Positions 47,052 to 55,937 of a DNA stretch of 64,000 nt are shown here, in pieces. The notes beneath the pieces are model-generated. The model was not told the DNA's origin, did not search any database, and was given only the letters and a program-made list of their open reading frames with translations. Position 1 is the stretch's first letter. Every line of letters starts with the position of its first letter. The DNA is from Catellatospora vulcania (GTDB taxonomy: Bacteria > Actinomycetota > Actinomycetes > Mycobacteriales > Micromonosporaceae): NCBI RefSeq assembly GCF_009720385.1, contig NZ_ML769307.1, positions 115,510 through 179,509 on the forward strand. Direction: 5' to 3'. The position numbers and the translations under genes are program-made.

Positions 47052-47067
47052 GAAACGGTAAAGTTTC
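47052..47067. promoter_or_regulatory. GAAAC-N6-GTTTC dyad upstream of the GH20 gene
   Basis: GAAACGGTAAAGTTTC lies 14 bp before the GH20 start, overlapping the likely transcription start region. On the minus strand it gives AGGAAACTTT, similar to boxes I have seen before actinobacterial glycosidase genes. It suggests repression when no substrate is present. Confidence 0.4.
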
Positions 47068-47146
47068 CTGCTAGTTCGACCGCAGGCTATGTCTCGATGG
47101 CGTCGGTGTCAAGAAAACGGGGCGCTGCCCTGCGACGGCTGTCACC

Positions 47147-47929
47147 TCACGGTCGTGCCTGCTTCGGCAGGGTGAGGATTTCGGCTCCGTCGTCGGTGAT
47201 GGCGATCGTGTGTTCGCTGTGCGCGGTGCGGCTGCCGGTCGCGCTGCGCAGGGTCCAGCCGTCGGCGTCGGTGACGAGATCGGCGGTGTCGGCCATGACC
47301 CACGGCTCCAGTGCCAGCAGCAGCCCGGGGCGCAGCCGGTATCCGCGACCGGGCCGCCCGGTGTTCGGGACGTGCGGGTCCTGGTGCATCGTCGATCCGA
47401 CGCCATGGCCGCCGAACTGTGTGTTGACCGGATATCCCGCCTCGCTGAGGACGGTGCCGATGGCATGGGAGATGTCGCCGATGCGGGCTCCCGGCCCGGC
47501 CGCGGCTATGCCTGCGCGCAAGGCCCGCTCGGTGGCGCTGATCAACGCGACGCTCTCCGGGGGCTTGGCTTCGCCCACGAGGAAGCTGATCGCGGAGTCG
47601 GCGACGACGCCGCGATTCGATACGGCGAGGTCGAGGGTCAGCAGGTCGCCGTCGGCGAGGGTGTAGTCGTGCGGCAGGCCGTGCAGCACGGCGTCGTTGA
47701 CCGACGTGCAGATGTAGTGGCCGAACGGCCCGCGTCCGAAGGACGGCGCGTAGTCGACGTAGCAGGACTGCGCGCCGGCTTCGGTGATCATGGCTTGGGC
47801 CCACCGGTCGATGTCCAGCAGGTTCGTGCCGACTGCGCTGCGGCTCCTCAGGGACTGCAATATGTCGGCGACCAGGGCGCCTGCGTCCCTCGCTCGTGGC
47901 AGTTCGGTGGGGTCCAGAATCTCGATCAT
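47147..47929 (-). CDS. map: Type I methionine aminopeptidase
   Basis: The 260-residue protein has the pita-bread metal ligands: Asp in LTLDLAVS, Asp in VADSAISF, His in GGHGVGSTMH, Glu in LALEPW and Glu in SEHTIAI. It removes the initiator Met from new proteins. The context (divergent from an XRE regulator, far from secY/infA) suggests a second, regulated map copy rather than the housekeeping one. Confidence 0.9.
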   Translation of the reverse strand: MIEILDPTELPRARDAGALVADILQSLRSRSAVGTNLLDIDRWAQAMITEAGAQSCYVDYAPSFGRGPFGHYICTSVNDAVLHGLPHDYTLADGDLLTLDLAVSNRGVVADSAISFLVGEAKPPESVALISATERALRAGIAAAGPGARIGDISHAIGTVLSEAGYPVNTQFGGHGVGSTMHQDPHVPNTGRPGRGYRLRPGLLLALEPWVMADTADLVTDADGWTLRSATGSRTAHSEHTIAITDDGAEILTLPKQARP

Positions 47930-47957
47930 GTGGCGCCTTACTCGTACAGCCCAATAA

Positions 47958-47992
47958 GTATCCCGGCCATATTATCCCGGTACTAGTATCGG
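47958..47992. promoter_or_regulatory. Candidate operator between map and the XRE gene
   Basis: CCGGTACTAGTATCGG (47977-47992) is a palindrome with one mismatch, 4 bp before the XRE start. TATCCCGG occurs twice nearby (47959-47966 and 47973-47980). The 67-bp divergent space makes control of both genes by the XRE protein likely. Confidence 0.5.
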
Positions 47993-47996
47993 TGCC

Positions 47997-48299
47997 ATGG
48001 TCAGGTTGCCACTCACGGCCGCAGAGGTCGAACGCGGACAGCGCCTCGGCGCCCTGCTGCGTCGGGCCAGGGGACAGCGCTCGATGCTGGGCACTGCCCT
48101 GGCTGCGGGAGTCTCACCGGAGACCCTCCGGAAGATCGAGTCTGGTCGCGTGGCCACGCCCGCCTTCTCGACCATCGCCGCGATCGCCGACGTCCTCGGC
48201 CTTTCCCTCGACGCGGTGTGGTCGGAGATCAGCCAGTCGCAGGACAGGGCCGAACTCGCCGGACCAGGTCGCTACGCAGCTGAACGGTTGGCTGCGTAA
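47997..48299 (+). CDS. XRE-family helix-turn-helix regulator
   Basis: The 100-residue protein is almost wholly an XRE DNA-binding domain: LGALLRRARGQRSM, then GVSPETLRKIESGR (recognition helix) and FSTIAAIADVLGLSLDAVW. Pairing of such a regulator with a map gene recurs in actinobacteria as far as I remember. It probably binds the palindrome overlapping its own promoter. Confidence 0.85.
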   Translation: MVRLPLTAAEVERGQRLGALLRRARGQRSMLGTALAAGVSPETLRKIESGRVATPAFSTIAAIADVLGLSLDAVWSEISQSQDRAELAGPGRYAAERLAA

Positions 48300-48448
48300 G
48301 GTTCCGACCTCGCGCGGACATTCGTGCGCGCTCGGCCGGCGCAACCGCGACCGGCGACCCAGGGTTGCCGGCGCGGCCCCACCAGTATCGGCCGGGCGTC
48401 ACCGGCCGAGGCGAACAGGCTGTTGCCCAGATTGACTAAGAGATCAGT

Positions 48449-48560
48449 TCAGAAAGAATCTCGCAGGTGGCGTAGGCAGATGATCGAGCAGGCGAGGCTG
48501 ACGATGGCCTGGTGGATGTCGGCGCGGCGTTCGTAGCGGATCGTGACTCGGCCGCGGCTG
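48449..48560 (-). pseudogene. 3' remnant of an IS5-like transposase gene
   Basis: The minus strand encodes VTIRYERRADIHQAIVSL then ACSIICLRHLRDSF and a stop, the C-terminal end of a DDE transposase of the IS5/IS1182-like group. Nothing upstream of it is preserved. A related fragment lies at 49671-49730 in the same orientation. The rest of 48300-48693 holds nothing else I recognise. Confidence 0.75.
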
Positions 48561-48693
48561 ACGTCGTTGGGGGTGCCGGCTGGGTTCGGCAGAGAAGCTT
48601 GGTTGCTCACGGCTACGGATGCCTTGCACGTCTGCCTGCCGAAGGCTTAACTCGGTTGCGGCTGCCATTGTCCGACGTCAAGGATGACGATCC

Positions 48694-49491
48694 ATGATCG
48701 ATCGAACGCCTCGTCTGCAGTTCCCGCCCGAGCTGCCGGCGGAGCAGCGCAGCCTGCTCACCGATGTGGCGTGCCGGAATCAGGCCGATCACGGCAAGGG
48801 TCTGTTGGGCATGGTTCTTTCCGGTTCGGCGGGCAGAGGCCTCGCCACCGACCTATCCGACCTCGATGTCTACGTCGTACTGGTCGACAAAGGCCGACGC
48901 CGCACAGCGCACTCCGCTGCGCTCGATGAAATCCCGGTCACCCTCGCTGAGCTCGAGCAGGTGCCGGCATTCGGATCAGCAGGCTGGTGGTTCCGGTGGT
49001 CGTACGCATGGGCGCCTGTACTGCTGGACCGCACCGCAGGACGCGTGCAGTCCGCGATGAGCCGCCAGGCGACCGTTACCACCGGCGAAGCCGAGTCGAT
49101 CCTCGTCGAGCACGACCGACTCGACGGCTGGATCAACTACGCCTATCGCGCCCTCAAGAACAACCGTGACGGCCGCGGGCTCGAATGCCGCCTTGACGCC
49201 GCCGAGTCGATGCCTTGGCTGCTGGACGTCATCTTCACGCTCGCAGGCCGCGTCCGCCCGTATCACAAGTACCTGCCCTGGGAGCTGCATCACCACCCCG
49301 TGCCCGGTTGGGACGCGGCGGAACTGCTGGCCCTGCTGACAGCGACGCTCGATGGCGACCCTGCCGCCGTGCGCGCGACATTTCAACGGATCGATACGCT
49401 GTGTGCAGGGTTCGACAGCCAACGCACCGAGCCGGTCCTCAGGCCGATCATCGACGCCTGGGGCGATGAGCTGCTACTGCTGAGGCAGTGA
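48694..49491 (+). CDS. Nucleotidyltransferase-domain protein
   Basis: The 265-residue protein has the polymerase-beta-like nucleotidyltransferase motif LSGSAGRGLATDLSDLDVYV (GS followed by DxD) and a helical C-terminal domain. It resembles aminoglycoside adenylyltransferases and related stand-alone enzymes, but the substrate cannot be told. It lies between two direct transposase remnants, so it may be a passenger gene acquired with an insertion element. The start ATG lacks a clear ribosome site. Confidence 0.75.
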   Translation: MIDRTPRLQFPPELPAEQRSLLTDVACRNQADHGKGLLGMVLSGSAGRGLATDLSDLDVYVVLVDKGRRRTAHSAALDEIPVTLAELEQVPAFGSAGWWFRWSYAWAPVLLDRTAGRVQSAMSRQATVTTGEAESILVEHDRLDGWINYAYRALKNNRDGRGLECRLDAAESMPWLLDVIFTLAGRVRPYHKYLPWELHHHPVPGWDAAELLALLTATLDGDPAAVRATFQRIDTLCAGFDSQRTEPVLRPIIDAWGDELLLLRQ

Positions 49492-49633
49492 AAGCGTCGC
49501 GTATCCGCTGAGCTGCCTGCGCTCAAAGCCCACACTGCTCGCGGGCGACTCACTCTCGGGCCGCGCTGATCGGCTCAATAACGGCAATACGCGGATGGCC
49601 GTGTTTGGCGTTTGCGCAGCTTGGAGAGTGAGT

Positions 49634-49659
49634 GCTCGGCGGTCGGGGGACCGCCGAGC
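49634..49659 (+). terminator. Hairpin terminator
   Basis: GCTCGGCGGTC-GGGG-GACCGCCGAGC is a perfect 11-bp stem with a 4-nt loop. It lies downstream of the nucleotidyltransferase gene and just before the second transposase remnant. Confidence 0.65.
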
Positions 49660-49670
49660 TAAGAGATCAA

Positions 49671-49730
49671 TTCAGAAAGAACCTCGCAAGTGAGGTAGGC
49701 AGATGATCGAGCCGGCAAGAATGACGAGGG
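49671..49730 (-). pseudogene. Second 3' remnant of an IS5-like transposase gene
   Basis: The minus strand encodes LAGSIICLPHLRGSF and a stop, matching the remnant at 48449-48560 and its downstream bases (TAAGAGATCARTTCAGAAAG on the plus strand). It is cut off abruptly where the IS701-like fragment begins. Confidence 0.7.
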
Positions 49731-49731
49731 C

Positions 49732-50449
49732 GTGCTGCTGGACCGACGGCTGTACCTGCCGCGCAGTTGGTCGGACGACGAACGCCGCTGGAGGTAGCCG
49801 GGGTCCCCGATGAGGTGCTGTTCGCGACCAAGCCCGAGCTGGCTTTCGCGATGGTCGACGCCGCGATCACCGCCCGGGCCCCAGCCAGGTGGTTCACCGC
49901 GGACGAGGCGTACGGCTTGGCCCCGCCCTACGCTCGGGCCTGCGCGAACGGCGCATGGCCTACGTCCTGGCCGTGGCATGCGACAGCCGCGTCAACACGA
50001 CGTCGGTGCAGCGTGAACGCGTCGACCGGGTCGCCGCCCGAACAGGCATGGCAGACCCGCTCGGCCGGGACCGGGCGAAAGGTCCCAGGTTCTACGACTG
50101 GGCGTGGGTGCACATCCACGACCAGACCGAAGGACGCCACAGCCTGCTCATCCGCCGCGGCAACGGCGGCCAGCTGGCGTTCTGCCTGTGCTGGACTCCC
50201 GGGCCGGTGTCGCTGGCGCGGCTGGTCACCGTCGCGGGCAGCAGGTGGTCGATCGAGGAGGCATTCCAGACGGCCAAAGGCCACGTCGGGCTCGACCAGT
50301 ACCATATCCGACGCCTGATAAACGCCGCCCTGCCGGCCGCCGCGACCCTGACCGTCGCAGTCGCCTGGTCACGGTGGCGACGACGACACCAAGCCGGGGC
50401 CAAGCAAAGCCTCTACAAGCGGCGCTTCGAGCCCGCTGCCTGTGCATAA
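49732..50449 (+). pseudogene. Degenerate IS701-family transposase gene
   Basis: Pieces of one IS701-like transposase lie in different frames. LLDRRLYLPRSWSDDERRWR ends at a stop (about 49797), VPDEVLFATKPELAFAMVD continues in a second frame with the DEAYG box, and the last 185 codons from about 49889 are in a third frame. These contain AYVLAVACDSRV, SRWSIEEAFQTAKGHVGLDQ and a shuffled C-terminus. The N-terminal part is missing. It is inactive. Confidence 0.82.
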
Positions 50450-50503
50450 GCGCCACATGCCGCTGCCGTACCAAGCGGTCGGCTGGGACCACCGCCGCAG
50501 CTG

Positions 50504-51658
50504 TCAGCGGGCAGCGTTTCCGGTCGTCTCGGCGGCGAGGTAGCCCAGCACGTCGTTGATGTCGCCCGTGCGGCGGTGGACTCGCCGTTGACGCTCGGCA
50601 CCGGTGCCCTCGACACGCAGCCGTTCCAATCCGGCGATCACCGTCTGCAACTCGCCATCCCTGGTCAGTGCCGGTCCGACGAAATCGAGCAGGTCATCGA
50701 CGAGGTCCCACGCAGGCTGGAGGTCTCCGGTCAGCGGGTTGACGAGATGGCCTTCGAGCCCGTCGCGCGCGGCCCGCCAGTGCGCGGCGCTCATCAGGCT
50801 TCCCCGCAGACGCGGTGCCGGCAGCTCGGCGCGAATGTCGTCGATGACGGTGGCGACCAGCGCCCGGACGAGACCGGCCAGGACGACAGCGTCGTCGACC
50901 GTCGGTGCCACGTCCGCGACCCTTACTTCGACCGTGGGGTAACGGGCCGAGGGCCGGGCGTACCACAGCACCATTCCCACGTCCAGCATCACACCTGCGG
51001 TAATCAGCTGCTCGACCGTGTGGTCGTATTCCGCCGCGCTCGCGAAGTGCGGTGTGGGGCCGAGACTCGGCCAGCGTTCCATCTGAATCGACCGCCAGCT
51101 TGCGTAGCCGGTGTCGGCTCCCTCGTGGAAAGGCGAGTTCGCGGCGATCGCCTGGATGACGGGCAGCCAGGGCCGCAGGTGGTTGCAGACCTGGACGGCG
51201 AGCTCGCGATCGGGCACGCCGACGTGGACGTGGCAGCCGCACAGCGCCGGATCGAGCGCCACGGGCCCGAACTGCCGGATGATCCGCTCGTATCGCTCGG
51301 CGGCCGGCCTGTCGATGACCGCTTCCGCTACCGGCGTCGCTCCCACCGCCACAAGTCGCGCTCCGATCGCAGCGCCGGCGGCGGCAGCGACGGCGCGGGA
51401 GGCGGCCAGGTGCTCGCGAAGCTGTGTGAGGTTCGAGCAGACCGGGGTCACCATCTCGATCATGCTTTGGCGAAACTCGTGACGGCTCTGCTCCAACGCC
51501 TGCCCTGTCAGCCGGGCCAGCACCGTGTCGGCCACCGGCAGATTGCGACCACTGAAGGTGTCGAGCAGCAAGAACTCCTCTTCGACACCCAGGGTCAGTG
51601 GGCTGCGTTCCGCGGTGGCCAACTGACGACGGTCAAGCCCTTTGAAACCTGCGCCCAT
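50504..51658 (-). CDS. YbdK-type carboxylate-amine ligase
   Basis: The 384-residue protein has the glutamate-cysteine ligase 2 pattern: LTLGVEEEFLLLD, the Gly/Cys/His segment CGCHVHVGVPDRELAV, and IEMVTPVC. Family members ligate an amine to the gamma-carboxylate of glutamate with ATP; the E. coli YbdK has weak gamma-glutamylcysteine activity. In actinobacteria these genes often sit with redox or stress functions, as here. The ATG at 51658 is chosen over one at 51706. Confidence 0.87.
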   Translation of the reverse strand: MGAGFKGLDRRQLATAERSPLTLGVEEEFLLLDTFSGRNLPVADTVLARLTGQALEQSRHEFRQSMIEMVTPVCSNLTQLREHLAASRAVAAAAGAAIGARLVAVGATPVAEAVIDRPAAERYERIIRQFGPVALDPALCGCHVHVGVPDRELAVQVCNHLRPWLPVIQAIAANSPFHEGADTGYASWRSIQMERWPSLGPTPHFASAAEYDHTVEQLITAGVMLDVGMVLWYARPSARYPTVEVRVADVAPTVDDAVVLAGLVRALVATVIDDIRAELPAPRLRGSLMSAAHWRAARDGLEGHLVNPLTGDLQPAWDLVDDLLDFVGPALTRDGELQTVIAGLERLRVEGTGAERQRRVHRRTGDINDVLGYLAAETTGNAAR

Positions 51659-51825
51659 GCTCAGCCGTCCTTGGTGATCGGGAAGGTGCGTGTGAAGTGT
51701 CTGCATGCCCGACGCGAGGCCTCGCAACCGCGTCCTCGTCGGCTCGGATCCAGCGGATTCGGATTCGCTGTGGATGCCGTCGGGTGATCGTCGGCCGGCC
51801 GCCGGCGTCCGGGCCTGTGCATCAG

Positions 51826-52101
51826 TCAGTCGGCTGTCCGCTGTTCTGCGTCGTCGGCCGGATCGGGGTGGGGGAGCTGCCGGCCGGCGGGGGCGCGGAA
51901 GTCGATCAACTTGTGCGTGCCGTCGCAGAACGGCTTGATCCGCGATCGCCCGCAGCGGCAAAGGGCGACCGTCGGCCGCCCGGCCTCGATGTGCTCGCCG
52001 TCCGGGGTCACGATCTCGAAATCGCCGCGCAGCAGCAGCGGACCGTCCTCGTAGGGTGTCACGGTCGCCGAAGGGCGCACGTGCGTCGGCTCGTGTGTCA
52101 T
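51826..52101 (-). CDS. CDGSH-type iron-sulfur protein
   Basis: The 91-residue protein contains the CDGSH motif CRCGRSRIKPFCDGTH, whose three Cys and one His bind a [2Fe-2S] cluster. The N-terminal half (GPLLLRGDFEIVTPDG) matches the bacterial DUF1271-type CDGSH proteins. The ATG overlaps the stop of the diiron enzyme gene by 4 bp, so it may pass electrons to that enzyme; this is inference from the coupling. Confidence 0.92.
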   Translation of the reverse strand: MTHEPTHVRPSATVTPYEDGPLLLRGDFEIVTPDGEHIEAGRPTVALCRCGRSRIKPFCDGTHKLIDFRAPAGRQLPHPDPADDAEQRTAD

Positions 52102-53138
52102 GCCGCCACTCCCGCCAGCAGATCGGCTTGTGGTTGCGGGTCGGCCGACCCGAGCGCCGGCCGCAACGAGCTGCGGCCGGCGGCCCAGCTGTCGAGCAGG
52201 TGCGTGCTGGCCATGCCACCGAGCGCCTCGGAGGCGGCAGCGCCGAACAGCACGTCGGCGGCCAGCTCTGGGTGTTCGGCGACCAGCGATCCGCACATGT
52301 CGTATGCGGCGATCTGCTCGTGCACCGCGTCGGCCTCGACGTGCTCGTCGTAGAACTGTGTCGCCCGATTGTCGCCGCCGAGACGGCGCAGACCGTTGCC
52401 GTAGCGGCTGTTGGGCAGGCTTGAGGACATCTCGAAGGCGGCGAGCTGACCGGTGAGCGCGGCCCGTAACCGCCGATGCAGGGCGAACATCGACAGCATG
52501 TTGGTGCCCGCGAGCGTCACGGCCGGCAGCCGGTCGAGGTAGGCGCCGTATGCGGTGTCGAGCCCCAGACAGCTCATCGTGGTGCGAAACAGTTCGGCGT
52601 GCATCCGTGCGAGCTGCCCGGAACCGTATTCGTCGATCTGGATCTCGATCAGCGCCGCCTTGGCGCGCCCGGTCAGGCGCGGGATGGCGAAGGTGTGCGG
52701 GTCTGCCTCCTTCAGCTGGTAGAGCGAGCGGTGGATGACGAATTCCCGAAACTGGTCGATGGTGGCGTGTGACTGGATGTAGCGCGCTAATGACGGTCCG
52801 CCTTGCTCGGCGGTCAGCGCGGTCAGCGCTGCGGGGATCTCCGCGGAACCGACCGACGGTTGCGGACCGGTCAGCTCCCGCAACGCAAGTTCGAACATGC
52901 GTTCGATGTCGGCTCGCAATGCCAGCAGGCCGGGATGCCACTCCCAGCGATCCTCGACGTCGTCGAATCCGCTGTAGTGCAGTTCGTAGCACACGGCAAG
53001 GGTCAGCTGGAGGTCCTCGTCGGCGAGTGGGTCCACGTCAGTGACCTTCGGCAGGCAGGCGAATCCGGCCGCAGGTCCGGACCCGAGTCTTTCGATCACG
53101 GCTGCCGAAAGTTCACCCCTGGCTTCGGGAAGTCTCAT
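52098..53138 (-). CDS. Iron-containing redox enzyme (haem-oxygenase-like diiron oxidase fold)
   Basis: The 346-residue helical protein has ligand-type clusters QIDEYGSGQLARMHAELF and FYDEHVEADAVHEQIAAYD, as in the haem-oxygenase-like diiron oxidase/oxygenase group (PF14518-like). Characterised members oxidise amines or cleave acyl chains; the substrate here is unknown. The overlap with a CDGSH protein gene is a pairing I remember from other actinobacteria. GGAGTG precedes the ATG. Confidence 0.85.
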   Translation of the reverse strand: MRLPEARGELSAAVIERLGSGPAAGFACLPKVTDVDPLADEDLQLTLAVCYELHYSGFDDVEDRWEWHPGLLALRADIERMFELALRELTGPQPSVGSAEIPAALTALTAEQGGPSLARYIQSHATIDQFREFVIHRSLYQLKEADPHTFAIPRLTGRAKAALIEIQIDEYGSGQLARMHAELFRTTMSCLGLDTAYGAYLDRLPAVTLAGTNMLSMFALHRRLRAALTGQLAAFEMSSSLPNSRYGNGLRRLGGDNRATQFYDEHVEADAVHEQIAAYDMCGSLVAEHPELAADVLFGAAASEALGGMASTHLLDSWAAGRSSLRPALGSADPQPQADLLAGVAA

Positions 53139-53454
53139 GGTTCACTCCTGCCTCACTGTGCTGCTGTTTTCGGCTGTGTCGCCCGCACAGGTCCTCGCAT
53201 GTTGTTCCTCATTCGCGACCTGCTCAAACAAGGTGATGTTCTTGTCAAAGATCAACTACTGCGGCGGCCAGGGTCGTGCATTCGGAGGGGCGGTCGGCAG
53301 GCGGCAAGCGAACCGGGGGCGATTCTCCGCGGGTGGGTCGACCGACGGCGGGCACGTGTCGAAGCAAGCTGGCGGCGCTCGTAATGGGCGTAAAATCAAC
53401 CCGAACGGGGCTGAAGAACGCCTGTTTGATGCCCCTGATCGGAGGGTGGCTACC
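53139..53454. other. Intergenic region between divergent genes
   Basis: These 316 bp separate the diiron enzyme gene and the SPW protein gene. Bases 53190-53270 are less GC-rich and probably hold promoters. I see no gene or clear structured element. Confidence 0.45.
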
Positions 53455-53934
53455 ATGACTGTTCGAACTCCTCCCATCGAAGATCATCCAGACCTTGCCG
53501 AGCTTCGGCTGCGGTACGAGGAAGCCGCCGAAACGCCGACAGCGCAAGTCGTCGAGGGCCTGACCTTCCTCGCGGGTCTCTACCTGGCGATCTCACCCTG
53601 GGTGGTGGGCTTCACCGGTCAGTCCAGCCTGACGGTGAGCAACGTATTCTGTGGTGTCGCACTGGCGGTGCTGGCCCTGTGCTACGCGACCATGTACGGG
53701 CGTTCGCACCGGATCGCCTGGGTCGCCCCAATCATCAGCGCATGGGTGATCGTCGCTCCCTGGCTTGTCAGCGGACCCGTACCGAACGTGGGCGCCATCG
53801 TCAGCAACGTCATCGTCGGCCTGGTCGGCCTGGTGTGCACCATCGCGATGATGTCCGTAGGCAGGCGAAAGGCCAGCGGTCTGACGAGCATCCGGACGCC
53901 GGCGGAACCTCTCCGTGAAGGGCGGCGACCGTAG
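53455..53934 (+). CDS. SPW-repeat membrane protein
   Basis: The 159-residue protein has four membrane helices in two related pairs, marked by LAISPWVVGF and VIVAPWLVSG, the SPW motif pair. Function is unknown; such genes are common in actinobacterial stress regions. The ATG at 53455 follows GGAGGG. The frame is open upstream, but the first 30 residues of the chosen product (acidic, Glu-rich) are typical. Confidence 0.85.
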   Translation: MTVRTPPIEDHPDLAELRLRYEEAAETPTAQVVEGLTFLAGLYLAISPWVVGFTGQSSLTVSNVFCGVALAVLALCYATMYGRSHRIAWVAPIISAWVIVAPWLVSGPVPNVGAIVSNVIVGLVGLVCTIAMMSVGRRKASGLTSIRTPAEPLREGRRP

Positions 53935-54249
53935 AACGCGCCTCAGCGCGGGAACGCAGCCGTCGCTGCCGGCCGGTCCCATCGACACACATCACCACTC
54001 GGTGTAGCGACGATGTAGATGCGGCCCGGTAGGGGACGGGGAGCTCGCCAACGCGGGGCCACACCGAGGTTTAGCCGAGTCGGTCGGTGCCGCGCTCCCG
54101 GGGGTGTCATCGTCGGCAGATACAGGGGTCGAAGGACGGGTCGCCCGTCTTCCGACCCCTTCTTGCGTGGGTCGGGTCGCGGTCGTGCCCACTTTGCTTC
54201 CACCCGGTGGGAGGCGGCACCAGCGGGGCCTTGCAGGAACAATGGACCC
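53935..54249. other. Intergenic region with a hairpin
   Basis: No gene is recognisable in these 315 bp. The one feature is the hairpin at 54125-54159, listed separately. Confidence 0.45.
54125..54159 (+). terminator. Hairpin terminator
   Basis: GGGGTCGAAGGACGGG (54125-54140) pairs with 54144-54159 with two imperfect positions, followed by TTCTTG. It probably ends the SPW transcript. Confidence 0.6.
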
Positions 54250-54741
54250 ATGGACCCAGCCGAGGACGGCACGACGACGGCGGACGGCCGGTACCTGATC
54301 GTGTCCGGTCGGCGATGGCGGACCACCGACCCGGCCATCCCCGAGACACTGCGCCAGGAATTGGTGGACGAGCTGATGACAGCTCGCCGGCTCGTCCGCA
54401 GCGACCCGCAATCGGCTCGTCCGCGGGTGCAGGACGCCAAAGTGGCATTGGGTGAACGAGGCGACCCGTGGTGGGAGCCTACGCCCGATGGCCGGCGTGA
54501 GCGGCTGGCTGCGACCATACGTGCCCTGTTGAGGCATCGTCGCCCGGATGCCACCGTCTGTCCCAGCGAGGCGGCCCGAGCGGCCGGCGGCGAGGCGTGG
54601 CGTGGCCTGATGGACATGGCACGTGAGGTGGCCGGTGAACTGTCGCGGCAGGGGGTCGTCGCCATTCGCCAGCACGGCGCCGACGTCGATGTGGCTGCCG
54701 CGTCGGGGCCCATTCGCCTTGCTCGCGGCCCTCGGTGGTGA
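54250..54741 (+). CDS. DUF3253-type protein
   Basis: The 163-residue protein has a C-terminal winged-helix-like segment RLAATIRALLRHRRPDATVCPSEAAR (in parts) and WRGLMDMAREVAGELSRQGVV, as in DUF3253 proteins. The N-terminal part (GRYLIVSGRRWRTTDPAIP, VQDAKVALGERGDPWW) matches an N-terminal region common in actinobacterial members. Function is unknown; DNA binding is possible. Confidence 0.78.
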   Translation: MDPAEDGTTTADGRYLIVSGRRWRTTDPAIPETLRQELVDELMTARRLVRSDPQSARPRVQDAKVALGERGDPWWEPTPDGRRERLAATIRALLRHRRPDATVCPSEAARAAGGEAWRGLMDMAREVAGELSRQGVVAIRQHGADVDVAAASGPIRLARGPRW

Positions 54742-54921
54742 CACGGTCGAGGCCGGATGTCGACGGCGCCGCGGCCGCGTCCTCAAACAGACGTGACGCC
54801 GAGTTCGTCAGCCGAACGGCGAGCGTCGCGATCGAGTCGCCCGCCGCGCTGCTGCGGGGGTAGTTATGGTGGCGAAGAAAGGCCGTCAGCCGAGATCGGG
54901 CCGATTTCTGTCAGCTACGGC

Positions 54922-55557
54922 TCATCGCACAGCGGTCGTGACGTCGAGGCCCTTTGCTTTCACCACCTGTGCGCTGCCGTCGGCCAGCCGGTAACACAGC
55001 CCCACAACTGCGGTCCGGCCCGCTTCTACCCGCTCTGCCAGTACGCGAGAGCGGTCCAGAAGCAGATCGACCGTGTGCCTGACGTGTTCGGTCAGGATCT
55101 CGTCCGGTTCGACCAGCCCGGCCGCCCGTGCTGCGAGCACGCTGGGCGTCACCCGCTCGACGACATCGCGAACGTATCCGGCCGGAGGCATCCCACTCTC
55201 CAGCGCAGCGCACGCTGCGGCCACCGCGCCGCACGAGTCATGGCCGAGAACCAGCACCAGCGGGCAGTCGAGCACGTCTGCCCCATACTCGATGCTGCCC
55301 AGCACCTCAGAGCCCATCACGTGTCCTGCTGTGCGCACCACGAACATGTCGCCCAGGCCACGATCGAAGATGATCTCCGCTGCGAGCCGGGAGTCGGAGC
55401 AGCCGAACACCACGGCGAACGGGCGCTGGCCGGGTGCGATCTCAGCACGGCGGGCGGCGTCCTGATTGGGATGCTCCGGCGTGCCGGCAATGAAGCGTTG
55501 GTTGCCTGCCAGCAGCAGCTGGAAGGCTTGCTCGGGAGTCGGGGGCTGAAGAACCAT
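54922..55557 (-). CDS. Beta-class carbonic anhydrase
   Basis: The 211-residue protein has the zinc ligands CSDSR (Cys and Asp, near residue 52) and LGHDSCGA (His and Cys), plus VVRTAGHV. It interconverts CO2 and bicarbonate in the cytosol. Length and motifs are complete. It is monocistronic. Confidence 0.93.
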   Translation of the reverse strand: MVLQPPTPEQAFQLLLAGNQRFIAGTPEHPNQDAARRAEIAPGQRPFAVVFGCSDSRLAAEIIFDRGLGDMFVVRTAGHVMGSEVLGSIEYGADVLDCPLVLVLGHDSCGAVAAACAALESGMPPAGYVRDVVERVTPSVLAARAAGLVEPDEILTEHVRHTVDLLLDRSRVLAERVEAGRTAVVGLCYRLADGSAQVVKAKGLDVTTAVR

Positions 55558-55655
55558 GATCGCAGCCTAGTACGGCCGCCTCAGGATGCTCCGGCGATCC
55601 GAGCTTTACTCGGGTCAACGTTACTGCGGTACCAGGCGGATGCGGGTGCAGTCAC

Positions 55656-55937
55656 GTGGGGCGATCCGCCAACCACGGGGGCGGCGCCCTGCTGGTCCGC
55701 ACCCGGCTCCGAGTATCCGCTGGGGCGGAGACTCGGGCCGGTGCGGCGGGCCGGTGCGACGCCTCCCATGAGCTGCGCACGCCGCTGGCGCTGCAGCACA
55801 CCTTGGCGGAGGTTGCCCTGGCCGATCCGCGGGCCGATGCCGAGGCGATGCGGGGAGTGCTGCAGCGGATGCTCGCCGAACACCATGCCCGTGAGCTGCG
55901 CTGGCTGCATTCGCTCAGCGCGGACCTGGGGCGGTGA
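55656..55937 (+). pseudogene. Fragment of a sensor histidine kinase (HisKA region)
   Basis: The segment ASHELRTPLALQHTLAEVAL is an H-box with phospho-His, followed by about 25 more kinase-like residues. The membrane part before it and the ATPase domain after it are missing. The remaining sequence to 56,000 shows no further domain. Confidence 0.7.
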
